Source: Acidocella sp. 35-58-6 (GTDB lineage: Bacteria; Pseudomonadota; Alphaproteobacteria; Acetobacterales; Acetobacteraceae). From it: a DNA stretch of 8,755 nt. Below the pieces are notes generated by a model. The model searched no databases, was not told where the DNA came from, and worked only from the letters and a program-made list of their open reading frames with translations. Location of the stretch: the NCBI GenBank assembly GCA_002281005.1, contig NCFD01000032.1, forward strand, positions 1 to 8,755, given 5' to 3'. Both the position numbers and the translations under genes were made by a program. Of the stretch, positions 1-7,129 are shown one piece after another (position 1 is the stretch's first letter; each line of letters opens with the position of its first letter).

Positions 1-2756
1 CGCTCACCGAAATCAGCTCGAAGGTCAATTCGGTTCTCAATCAGTTGCCCACCGGCACCCAGCAGCCAGTGCTGGTACTGACCGTGGGCCAGACAATTGA
101 TGCCATGTATATCGCGTTCCGCAGTTCGGTGCTGCAGCCAAATCAAATAACCGATTATGTGACGCGGGTGGTGCAACCGCAGTTGCAAGCGGTCAACGGC
201 GTGCAAACAGCGGAAATACTGGGCCCGCAAAATTTCGCCATGCGCGTCTGGCTCGACCCCACCAAGCTCGCCGCGTACGGGCTGACAGCATCTGATGTAA
301 ATGCGGCATTGGCGAACAACGATTTCATTGCGGCTCTGGGCAACACCAAAGGCCAGATGACGCAAATTACCCTAACCGCTTCTACCGGCTTACATAGTGC
401 GGCTGAATTCGAAAATCTGATTGTCAAACAAGCCAACGGCGCCATCATCCGGCTGAAGGATGTGGCAACAGTTGAATTAGGTGCTGATGACTACGATCAA
501 CATGTGACGTTTGATAATAAAAGCGGCGTATTCATCGGCATTCAGGTTGCACCAACAGCAAGTTTATTAAACGTCATTGCCGGCGTTAAAAAAGTTTTGC
601 CAACCATTCAGGCCCAGCTTCCCACTGGCCTCGAGGTCTCCGTCCCGTACGATTCCACAGAGTTTGTGAACGGCTCAATTCATGACGTGATCATGGCGCT
701 GATCGAAGCGCTCGGAATCGTGACACTGGTGGTCTTCGCATTTCTGGGCTCACCGCGTTCCGTTATCATTCCCGTCATCGCCATCCCACTTTCGCTGATT
801 GGCGCGTTCGCGATGATGGCCGCGTTGGGCTTTACGATCAATCTGCTGACCTTGCTGGCGTTAGTGCTAGCAATCGGGCTGGTGGTTGATGACGCCATTA
901 TTGTCGTGGAAAACGTCAACCGTCATTTGGATAACGGCGAGACACCGTTCAACGCCGCGATCGAGGCTGCCCGTGAGCTGGGCGGCCCGATCATCGCGAT
1001 GACCGTGGTATTGATTGCGGTTTATGTCCCCATCGGCTTTCAATCGGGCTTAACCGGCGCATTATTCACTGAATTCGCCTTCACCTTGGCGGGGTCTGTC
1101 ACAATTTCGGCCATCATTGCGCTGACGCTGACGCCGATGATGAGCTCGAAAATTCTCAAGCCGATCGACCGCGACCATCCATCGTGGGACAGCAAAATCG
1201 TTAGCTTCATCGACCGCCAGTTTGGTAAAATTCAACGGTTTTACAACAGGTTGTTGCGCGGCAGCTTGAATAATGTTCCGTTGGTGATGGTATTTGCGGT
1301 CGCGATCTTCATTAGCATTTATTTCCTCGCCAAAGGGGCGACCGCCGAGCTGGCGCCGCAGGAAGACCAGGGGATCGTGATCATGTTCGCGACCTCCGCT
1401 CCAAATGCCACCATTCCACAAAAAACCATGTGGGATGAGCATTTGAACGCGATGATGCTCGCCCATCCCGAAGCGGCTGGAACGTTCCAGATCGATGTTC
1501 CGGGCCAGGATATTCTGGGTGTCGTGATGAAGCCTTGGGATCAACGCACCACCAGCTCAACACAGCTTCAAAATGCTTTGCAGGCCGAGGCCAATGCTAA
1601 AATCGCGGGCCAGCAAGTGGTGGCCTTCCAGCCGCCATCGCTACCGGGCTCTAACGGTTTGCCAATTGGCTTTGTATTGAAAACCACATCGGATTTCTCG
1701 CAACTTTATCCGGTCTCGCAGAGGTTCCTTGCAGCAGCCTTGAAAACCGGCAAGTTCATGTTTCTGCAAAGCGATCTGAAACTGGATCAACCACAGGCGA
1801 CAGTAACAATCGACCGCGCCAAAGTCTCGGAGCTTGGCCTGACGATGAGCAGCGTGGGTGCCGCACTCTCCGAAGCCTTGGGCGGCGGCTATGTGAATTA
1901 CTTCAGCCTCGATGGCCGCTCGTACAAGGTCATCCCGCAGGTACAGCGCAAATTCCGCCTCAATGTCGCGGATTTAAACGACTACCCAATCACCTCGGTT
2001 AACGGGATCAACGTGCCGCTTTCCTCGGTTGCCACCATCACAACCTCGGTGATTCCAGAGTCTATCAATCATTTCCAGCAACAAAACTCCGCTACCATCC
2101 AAGGCGTTGCAGCACCTGGTGTTTCGGAACAGGAAGCGCTGGCTACGTTGCAGCAAGTGGCAGCTCAGGTTCTGCCCACCGGCTACAGCGAGGATTACGC
2201 CGGGCCGTTGCGCCAATATGTGCAGGAAAATGCCAGCTTTATCGTCACCTTCGGTTTTGCGGTGATCATTATTTTCCTGGCACTGGCGGCACTGTTCAAT
2301 TCATTCCGTGACCCGCTGATCATCCTGGTGTCGGTACCAATGTCGATCGCCGGGGCTCTGGTGTTCATCTATCTCGGCTTTGGTGGCGTATCCCTGAACA
2401 TCTATACCGAGGTGGGATTGGTTACGCTAATGGGCCTGGTGAGCAAGCACGGCATCCTCATGGTGGAAGTGGCCAACGAGGCCCGCTACGCCGGCATGGC
2501 GAAGCGCGCCGCCATTGAGCACGCCGCCAACATCCGGCTCCGGCCCATTTTAATGACCACAGCAGCGATGGTGCTGGGCGTGCTACCGCTGGTGCTGGCC
2601 AGTGGGGCAGGGGCGGCAGCGCGGGTGAATATGGGCGTGGTGATTGCTGGCGGCCTCTCAATTGGCACGATGTTCACGCTGTTTGTGGTCCCGGCGGTGT
2701 ACATGGTGCTCTCGGGTTCCAAGACCCCAACCAGCAAAGCGGCCCAAACCATCTAG
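1..2756 (+). CDS. RND multidrug efflux permease, HAE1 family (5' partial)
   Basis: Inner-membrane proton-driven RND pump subunit that would work with a periplasmic adaptor and an outer-membrane channel to export drugs or other hydrophobic compounds. The reading frame is open from base 3 and the TTG at 45 is internal, so the true start lies upstream. About 917 residues are visible; by alignment from memory with AcrB (about 1,050 residues) roughly 100 N-terminal residues are missing, including TM1. A porter-domain segment comes first, then a TM block. TM4 carries the proton-relay pair in GLVVDDAIIVVEN (Asp codons at 888-893). A second periplasmic region follows, then the C-terminal TM block with the conserved lysine in GLVSKHGILMVE (codon 2445-2447). 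The gene ends with TAG. Resemblance is closest to MexW/MexI- or MdtB/C-type pumps, but the subfamily and substrate are uncertain. The adaptor gene is not in the window. Confidence 0.93.
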   Translation, partial: LTEISSKVNSVLNQLPTGTQQPVLVLTVGQTIDAMYIAFRSSVLQPNQITDYVTRVVQPQLQAVNGVQTAEILGPQNFAMRVWLDPTKLAAYGLTASDVNAALANNDFIAALGNTKGQMTQITLTASTGLHSAAEFENLIVKQANGAIIRLKDVATVELGADDYDQHVTFDNKSGVFIGIQVAPTASLLNVIAGVKKVLPTIQAQLPTGLEVSVPYDSTEFVNGSIHDVIMALIEALGIVTLVVFAFLGSPRSVIIPVIAIPLSLIGAFAMMAALGFTINLLTLLALVLAIGLVVDDAIIVVENVNRHLDNGETPFNAAIEAARELGGPIIAMTVVLIAVYVPIGFQSGLTGALFTEFAFTLAGSVTISAIIALTLTPMMSSKILKPIDRDHPSWDSKIVSFIDRQFGKIQRFYNRLLRGSLNNVPLVMVFAVAIFISIYFLAKGATAELAPQEDQGIVIMFATSAPNATIPQKTMWDEHLNAMMLAHPEAAGTFQIDVPGQDILGVVMKPWDQRTTSSTQLQNALQAEANAKIAGQQVVAFQPPSLPGSNGLPIGFVLKTTSDFSQLYPVSQRFLAAALKTGKFMFLQSDLKLDQPQATVTIDRAKVSELGLTMSSVGAALSEALGGGYVNYFSLDGRSYKVIPQVQRKFRLNVADLNDYPITSVNGINVPLSSVATITTSVIPESINHFQQQNSATIQGVAAPGVSEQEALATLQQVAAQVLPTGYSEDYAGPLRQYVQENASFIVTFGFAVIIIFLALAALFNSFRDPLIILVSVPMSIAGALVFIYLGFGGVSLNIYTEVGLVTLMGLVSKHGILMVEVANEARYAGMAKRAAIEHAANIRLRPILMTTAAMVLGVLPLVLASGAGAAARVNMGVVIAGGLSIGTMFTLFVVPAVYMVLSGSKTPTSKAAQTI

Positions 2757-2777
2757 CCCCCTTCTCAAAGCCCCCTG

Positions 2778-2808
2778 TTTCATGGCACGTTAAAATTGTG
2801 TCATGAAA
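2778..2808. repeat. Inverted repeat overlapping the radC start codon
   Basis: Arms TTTCATGGCAC (2778-2788) and GTGTCATGAAA (2798-2808) are complementary apart from one position that would be a G-U pair in RNA, around a 9-nt A/T-rich spacer. The right arm includes the radC ATG at 2803. No T-run follows on either strand, so it does not look like an intrinsic terminator of the RND gene. It could be an operator or an mRNA hairpin that masks the radC start; both roles are inference. Confidence 0.5.
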
Positions 2809-3555
2809 AAAAATACAACCAATGGTTTCTCCGATGCGACGATGTTCAGCACATTATCGCCGGAAATCCGCCCCACTGCCCCCGCAGCAAGCCTTGCTGG
2901 GCACCGCGAGCGGTTGCGTTCCCGCTTGATCAGTGCTGGGCCGGATTCCTTGGCCGACCATGAGATGATCGAGATGGTGTTGTTTCTGGCCATTCCGCGC
3001 CGCGACACCAAACAACTGGCCCGCTTCCTCATTGCCCGCTTCGGTAGTTTCGCCGCTGTTATTTCAGCCAGCGTTCCTGATTTACTTGCGATGGAAGGGC
3101 TGGGCGAGGCTGGCGTGGCCGCCCTCAAAATCGTGCAGGCCGGCTCACAGCGCCTGGCCCGCGCCGAGGTTTTATACCGCCCGGTGTTGAGTAACTGGGA
3201 ACGGTTGATGGAATATTTGCAGGCGGTGCTGGCCCGCGAGAAAGTTGAGCAATTCCGGATTCTATTTCTCGACAACCGTAACCGCCTGCTGGCCGATGAA
3301 GCCCAGGCAAAGGGCACCGTGAACCATACCCCGGTTTACCCGCGTGAGGTGGTAAAACGGGCACTGGAATTGCACGCCACCGCCATTATCCTGGTGCATA
3401 ATCACCCCAGCGGCGATCCGTCTCCTAGCACTGACGATATCGAAATGACCAAGGAGATCAAAAAAGCCGCGGCCACACTGAGCATTGTGCTGCATGACCA
3501 TGTGATTGTTGGTAACGGCCAGTGGCTGAGCTTTCGTAAAACCGGCTTGTTATGA
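2803..3555 (+). CDS. radC: RadC/UPF0758 family JAB-domain DNA repair protein
   Basis: Member of the RadC family, historically annotated as DNA repair; its biochemical role remains unsettled. The 250 residues have the family layout. After a variable N-terminus, residues about 35-125 form the helical UPF0758 N-terminal domain with a helix-hairpin-helix-like stretch (LLAMEGLGEAGVAALK). Residues about 130-250 form the JAB/MPN metalloprotease-like domain. The JAMM metal ligands are visible: H199 and H201 in LVHNHPSGDPSPS and D212, with a preceding Glu in RLLADE. The ATG at 2803 gives a slightly long N-terminus and has no clear Shine-Dalgarno sequence. ATG 2842 is a possible alternative start that would still keep both domains. 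The stop TGA overlaps the end of the convergent methyltransferase gene by 6 nt. It sits 46 nt after the RND gene, with no sign of functional coupling. Confidence 0.93.
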   Translation: MKKNTTNGFSDATMFSTLSPEIRPTAPAASLAGHRERLRSRLISAGPDSLADHEMIEMVLFLAIPRRDTKQLARFLIARFGSFAAVISASVPDLLAMEGLGEAGVAALKIVQAGSQRLARAEVLYRPVLSNWERLMEYLQAVLAREKVEQFRILFLDNRNRLLADEAQAKGTVNHTPVYPREVVKRALELHATAIILVHNHPSGDPSPSTDDIEMTKEIKKAAATLSIVLHDHVIVGNGQWLSFRKTGLL

Positions 3556-4329
3556 AGCCCAGCCGGTCATGATTGCCATCCGTAGAGTGACCACATACCG
3601 CCCGTCACGTCTGGAAAGTTGTTCAAGAGCGGCTGGAAACATCTCGCGGGGCGGAATATTTCGGGAACGTGCCAACACCGCATTGGCTTCACCGGCGTGG
3701 CGCAACTCGTACAGTAAATTCAGCGGGTTGGCGTATAAAAACTCAATATCCTCAACATCCGCCACCGGTAAAGCAAAGCCCGCCCGTTGCAGCAGCCCGG
3801 CGCAATCACGCAAATCAGGAAATGGTGAGACCCGTGGGTTTACCGCGCCGGTGAGCCGGTGTTCAACCTCCAGCAGGGCGGAGCGTAACTCCTGCAGGGT
3901 GCCCAGCGTTGGCATGTTGGCTAAAAATAACCCATTGGGCCGTAGTGCGCGGCGCAACTGGATGAGGGCGCCCGGCAAATCATTCACCCAATGCAGGCTG
4001 AGATGCGCCACAATCAAATCGAACTGCTGGTCGCCAAACGGCAGCGCCTCGCCGTCCACTTCCATCGGTAATCCGCCTGCCCGCGCTGCCATCGCACCGG
4101 ATAAATCAGCCGACATCACCCTCATGCCGCGCGCCGCCAACAACGGCGCCACACTGCCACGCCCGCCAAAATCCAACGCTGTCTTGAAGGTGGTTTTGGT
4201 ATCTTCCAGCCGGTCCAGCAATCGCGCTGCCAGGTCATCGAGCACGGGTGCCAACGTTGCAACACTGGCCGCCGCCCGCGCCCTGTGCAACCGCACCGCC
4301 CGCGTATCAAAAATCTCAGCACCACTCAC
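3550..4329 (-). CDS. SAM-dependent methyltransferase, BioC/NDUFAF5-like
   Basis: Class I (Rossmann-fold) methyltransferase of 259 residues. The N-terminal IFDTRAVRLHRARAA segment resembles the bacterial relatives of NDUFAF5 (mitochondrial complex I assembly) and of BioC. The SAM-binding motif I is ALDFGGRGS (residues 51-59), an unusual version of the common LDxGxGxG. An acidic residue ends strand 2 (MSADLS, about 72-77). Then come the EALPFGDQQFDLIVAHLSLHW block (94-114) and the post-I motif LRPNGLFLANMP (129-140). The start is GTG at 4329-4327, supported by AAGGG seven bases upstream, which lies inside comF. The gene is divergent from comF, a neighbour it often has in Alphaproteobacteria. 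The substrate cannot be told from the sequence. A long antisense frame over this gene is a shadow. Confidence 0.88.
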   Translation of the reverse strand: MSGAEIFDTRAVRLHRARAAASVATLAPVLDDLAARLLDRLEDTKTTFKTALDFGGRGSVAPLLAARGMRVMSADLSGAMAARAGGLPMEVDGEALPFGDQQFDLIVAHLSLHWVNDLPGALIQLRRALRPNGLFLANMPTLGTLQELRSALLEVEHRLTGAVNPRVSPFPDLRDCAGLLQRAGFALPVADVEDIEFLYANPLNLLYELRHAGEANAVLARSRNIPPREMFPAALEQLSRRDGRYVVTLRMAIMTGWAS

Positions 4330-4332
4330 AGC

Positions 4333-5079
4333 ATGACCCTTATCGCGTTCATCAAACCCATCGGCCGGGCAATCCTCGATACCCTGCTGCCGCCCAATTG
4401 TCTCGCCTGCGACGCACCAGTGGAAACCGACGGGCAGTTTTGCCCGCCATGCTTTCGCAAAACCAACTTCATCTCGGCACCTTTATGCCAATGCTGTGGG
4501 GTACCGCTGCCGTTCGGCGAGGCTGCCGGGCAGGGCGGGTTGTGCGGCGTGTGTGAGGCAACACCACCGGCCTTCACCCAGGCCCGCGCCGCGCTGCGCT
4601 ATGATGATGCCACCAAGCACCTCATTCTGCCTTTCAAATATGCCGACCGGACCGAGGCCGCCCGAGGGCTAGCCATCCTCATGGCCAAGGCCGGGACAGC
4701 ACTGCTGGCCCGTGCCGATGTGCTTGTTCCGGTACCGCTACATATTTCGCGTCTTCGGCAGCGCCGCTATAATCAGGCGGCATTACTGGCATCACAGTTG
4801 GGGCGGCTTGCCAAAAAATATGTTCAGCCGGACGCCCTAGTTCGTAACCGTGTCACCGTTCCCCTGGGCCCGCTGGGGTTTGAGGCCCGCAGAAGTGAAA
4901 TGCAGGACGCCATTACCGTGCGGGCCCAAAACATCAGCGGTAAAAAAATTCTACTGATCGACGACATCCTCACTTCCGGCGCCACCGCCAACGCCTGCGC
5001 TTTGGCCCTGCTGGCAGCGGGTGCTGCGCGGGTGGATGTGCTCACCGCCGCGCGCGTGCCTGATCCGCGTCTCACGTAA
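4333..5079 (+). CDS. comF: ComF family protein (double zinc ribbon plus phosphoribosyltransferase domain)
   Basis: ComF family protein of 248 residues. The family is linked to DNA uptake in competent bacteria but is widespread in species not known to be competent, so its role here is open. The N-terminus has a cysteine-rich double zinc ribbon: C23/C26, C37/C40, C52/C55 and C71/C74. The C-terminal half is a type I phosphoribosyltransferase-like domain with VPVPLHISRLRQRRYNQA (a family hallmark) and the PRPP-binding motif ILLIDDILTSGAT near residues 210-222. I chose ATG 4333, which gives the usual short lead-in to the first Cys pair; a GTG at 4285 would extend it by 16 residues into the methyltransferase gene. 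No clear Shine-Dalgarno sequence is seen. The segment usually carrying T-x-x-Q before the PRTase loop reads TVPLGPL here, a modest divergence. It probably starts an operon with grxC and the DUF1178 gene. Confidence 0.9.
   Translation: MTLIAFIKPIGRAILDTLLPPNCLACDAPVETDGQFCPPCFRKTNFISAPLCQCCGVPLPFGEAAGQGGLCGVCEATPPAFTQARAALRYDDATKHLILPFKYADRTEAARGLAILMAKAGTALLARADVLVPVPLHISRLRQRRYNQAALLASQLGRLAKKYVQPDALVRNRVTVPLGPLGFEARRSEMQDAITVRAQNISGKKILLIDDILTSGATANACALALLAAGAARVDVLTAARVPDPRLT
4337..4341 (-). promoter_or_regulatory. Ribosome binding site of the methyltransferase
   Basis: On the minus strand AAGGG stands 7 nt before the GTG at 4329, which favours that start. It lies within the first codons of the divergent comF gene, so both genes share this DNA. 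Confidence 0.45.
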
Positions 5080-5121
5080 CACCCTCTTGCATCCGGCGCG
5101 GTTCCGGCTAGATGACGTAAC

Positions 5122-5126
5122 GGAGA
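5122..5126 (+). promoter_or_regulatory. Ribosome binding site of grxC
   Basis: GGAGA lies 5 nt before ATG 5132. It decides the grxC start against the upstream in-frame extension to 5021, which overlaps the end of comF and has no glutaredoxin similarity. Confidence 0.7.
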
Positions 5127-5131
5127 CATTT

Positions 5132-5389
5132 ATGCCGAAAATTGAGATCTATACCCAGTATTTCTGCCCCTATTGCGCCCGCGCCGTGAAGCTGCTGACC
5201 GATAAGGGCGCTGAATTCACCGAAATCGACGCCCCGAATGGCTCGGCGGCACGAAAGACCGCCACTGAGCGTTCTGGCGGCCGGACCACTGTACCGCAGA
5301 TATTCATCGATGGTCAGCCCATCGGCGGCTGCGATGAGCTGGTGGCCTTAAACCGTGCCGGCAAGCTGGATACGATGTTAGCCGGATGA
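5132..5389 (+). CDS. grxC: Glutaredoxin 3
   Basis: Small cytoplasmic dithiol glutaredoxin (85 residues, the normal length) that uses glutathione to reduce protein disulfides. The catalytic CPYC is at residues 12-15 in a first beta-strand context (IEIYTQYFCPYC). The cis-proline motif TVPQIFI is at 53-59 and the glutathione-binding GGCDEL at 65-70. Start ATG 5132 has a good GGAGA ribosome binding site. The 52-nt gap after comF and the 4-nt ATGA overlap with the next gene suggest co-transcription. In many alphaproteobacteria a carbon-nitrogen hydrolase (nitrilase superfamily) gene lies between grxC and the DUF1178 gene; here it is absent. Confidence 0.95.
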   Translation: MPKIEIYTQYFCPYCARAVKLLTDKGAEFTEIDAPNGSAARKTATERSGGRTTVPQIFIDGQPIGGCDELVALNRAGKLDTMLAG

Positions 5390-5865
5390 TCCATTATCAA
5401 CTCCGCTGCGCTGGCTCTCACGAGTTCGATGGCTGGTTCAAGGACAGTGAGAATTTTGAGCGCCAGGCCAAGCGCGGCCTGATCGTGTGCCCCACCTGTG
5501 CCAGCACCAAGGTGGACCGTGCCTTGATGGCGCCGCGGTTGCGTAAAAAAGGCCGGGTAATCGACCACGACCCGCAGCCGGAAGCCCCGCCGGTGCCTGC
5601 ACTGGTTGAGCCGACAAAGCTGCAATCCACGGCCGGCATGATCCCTGACCAGGTGCGAGCCGTGCTGCATAAATTGCGCGCCGAGGTCGAGAAGAATTGC
5701 GATTACGTCGGCAATGAATTCGCCAGCGAGGCCCGTAAAATCCATCACGGCGAGGCCGAGCCGCGTGGCATTTATGGCGAGAGTACCGAGGAAGAAGCCG
5801 AGGCGCTGGCCGATGACGGGATCGACGTGGCACGAATTCCCTGGCTGCCGCGCGCTGATAGTTAG
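5386..5865 (+). CDS. DUF1178 family protein
   Basis: Conserved protein of unknown function (159 residues, normal for the family). The N-terminus has a probable metal-binding set: C8 and H12 in LRCAGSHEF, then C35/C38 in VCPTC, followed by the family stretch VDRALMAP. A Pro-rich linker leads to a conserved C-terminal part with YVGNEFASEARKIHHGEAE and RGIYGESTEEEAEAL, ending in IPWLPR. The start ATG overlaps the grxC TGA (ATGA), so translation is probably coupled. The TAG stop overlaps the convergent VWA gene by 4 nt. The family commonly travels with grxC and comF in Alphaproteobacteria; its role is not known to me. Confidence 0.93.
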   Translation: MIHYQLRCAGSHEFDGWFKDSENFERQAKRGLIVCPTCASTKVDRALMAPRLRKKGRVIDHDPQPEAPPVPALVEPTKLQSTAGMIPDQVRAVLHKLRAEVEKNCDYVGNEFASEARKIHHGEAEPRGIYGESTEEEAEALADDGIDVARIPWLPRADS

Positions 5866-7055
5866 TGCATCAGCCGATGCATCGCCGCATCCAGGCCCTC
5901 TAGGGTTAAGCCATACATGCGGTTCTCGAACATCTCGCGGATGATCTTGGTGCTCTGGGTATAGTTCCAGTGTTTCTCGGGCACCGGGTTGATCCAGACA
6001 GATTTGGGAAAGGCCGTGATCAACCGCCGCAACCAGTCCTGACCCGACTCGGTATTCCAGCTTGAAATGCCGCCGCCAGGCTGAATCAGCTCATAAGGGC
6101 TCATCGCGGCGTCGCCAATGAAAATCAGCTTCCAGGTGGCATCATATTTATTCAGCACATCATGGGTCGGCACAGCATCAGCGCTACGAAACCGCGCGTC
6201 GGTCCATAAAGTGTCATACGGACAGTTGTGAAAATACAAATGCACCAGATGCTTGAACTCGCCTTTGGTGGCAGAGAATAATTGCTCCGAGAGGGCAATA
6301 TGGTCGTCCATCGAGCCACCAATATCGAGCATCAGCAGTAACTTCACTGCATTATGGCGCTCCGGCACCATTTTGAGGTCCAAATAGCCGGCGTTACGGG
6401 CGGTGGAGCCGATGGTACCCGGTAAATCCAACTCCTCAGCCGCTCCTTCACGGGCAAAACGGCGCAGGCGGCGCAAAGCGATTTTCATATTACGGGTGCC
6501 GATCTCAACATCCGATGCAAGGTTTTTGAACGCGCGCTGGTCCCATACTTTTACGGCCTTGCGATTACGCCCGCTCTCCTGGCCAATCCGCACACCTTCA
6601 GGATTATAGCCATTGGCCCCAAACGGCGAGGTACCTGCCGTACCGATCCATTTGGAACCTCCTTCATGGCGGCCTTTTTGTTCTTCCAGACGTTTTGCCA
6701 GGGTTTCCATCAATTTCTCGAAGCCACCCATCGCTTCGATTTCGGCCTTTTCCTCATCGGTCAGAAGTTTCTCAGCCAGCAGCTTCAACCATTCCTCGGG
6801 CAACGCTTGCGCTTCAACGCCATTTATTGTTTCCGGCTTGGGTTGCAAAATACCTTTGAAAGACTCGGCAAATACCCGGTCGAACTTATCAATGAACCGC
6901 TCATCCTTCACCAGCGTCGCGCGGGCCAGGTAGTAGAATGTATCGATATCATAATCCCCAAGCCCGGCCTGCATCGCTTCCTGCAAGGTGAGATACTCAC
7001 GAAGCGACGCCTTCACTCCCGCCGCCCGCAACGCCAGAAAGAACCCGATGAACAT
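5862..7055 (-). CDS. VWA domain protein, CoxE-like
   Basis: Protein of 397 residues with a C-terminal von Willebrand factor A domain, the usual partner of a MoxR-type AAA+ ATPase. Such pairs act in maturation or metal-cofactor insertion of target complexes (CoxD/CoxE in carbon monoxide dehydrogenase); the target here is unknown. The N-terminal helical part (about 1-130) includes a charged stretch around residues 83-130. A Gly-rich linker (about 132-165) follows. The VWA domain begins near 236, with the MIDAS-like motif LLMLDIGGSMD (D244, S248, D250), which in this family replaces the classical DxSxS. A second conserved block, IFIGDAAMSPYEL (311-323), follows. Start ATG 7055 gives the family-typical FFLALRAAGV beginning; no clear Shine-Dalgarno sequence is seen. 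Codon usage matches the genes to the left, not the ATPase upstream. The gene appears intact. Confidence 0.9.
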   Translation of the reverse strand: MFIGFFLALRAAGVKASLREYLTLQEAMQAGLGDYDIDTFYYLARATLVKDERFIDKFDRVFAESFKGILQPKPETINGVEAQALPEEWLKLLAEKLLTDEEKAEIEAMGGFEKLMETLAKRLEEQKGRHEGGSKWIGTAGTSPFGANGYNPEGVRIGQESGRNRKAVKVWDQRAFKNLASDVEIGTRNMKIALRRLRRFAREGAAEELDLPGTIGSTARNAGYLDLKMVPERHNAVKLLLMLDIGGSMDDHIALSEQLFSATKGEFKHLVHLYFHNCPYDTLWTDARFRSADAVPTHDVLNKYDATWKLIFIGDAAMSPYELIQPGGGISSWNTESGQDWLRRLITAFPKSVWINPVPEKHWNYTQSTKIIREMFENRMYGLTLEGLDAAMHRLMH

Positions 7056-7076
7056 AATCAGATCGACGCGGCTTGA

Positions 7077-7101
7077 CGTTGAACCGCACTGCGGTTCAAC
7101 G
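7077..7101. repeat. Perfect palindrome between the ATPase and VWA genes
   Basis: The left arm CGTTGAACCGCA (7077-7088) and the right arm TGCGGTTCAACG (7090-7101) match perfectly around a single central base. It fills part of the 74-nt gap between the ATPase stop and the VWA start. On the minus strand it is followed by TCAAGC rather than a T-run, so it is not a typical intrinsic terminator. It could be an operator, an RNA hairpin adjusting expression of the downstream VWA gene, or a copy of a dispersed repeat. It coincides with the change in codon usage described in the findings. Confidence 0.65.
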
Positions 7102-7129
7102 GGGCCGTAAATTTGATCGGCAGAAACAT

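Noticed and set aside
1062..1544. 160-residue minus-strand frame inside the RND gene
   Set aside because: It is an antisense shadow, rich in His and Arg; the plus strand is a strong RND match.
2757..2802. Intrinsic terminator after the RND gene
   Set aside because: The hairpin present is followed by an A-run on the plus strand, not a T-run, and it overlaps the radC start.
3569..4336. 255-residue plus-strand frame opposite the methyltransferase
   Set aside because: It is rich in Ser, Arg and Ala with no recognisable domain, while the minus strand encodes clear methyltransferase motifs.
7081..7097. Possible LexA/SOS box in the palindrome (GAAC and GTTC)
   Set aside because: The alphaproteobacterial box is a direct repeat GTTC-N7-GTTC. 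Here the elements are inverted with a 9-nt spacer and lie before a gene with no SOS role.
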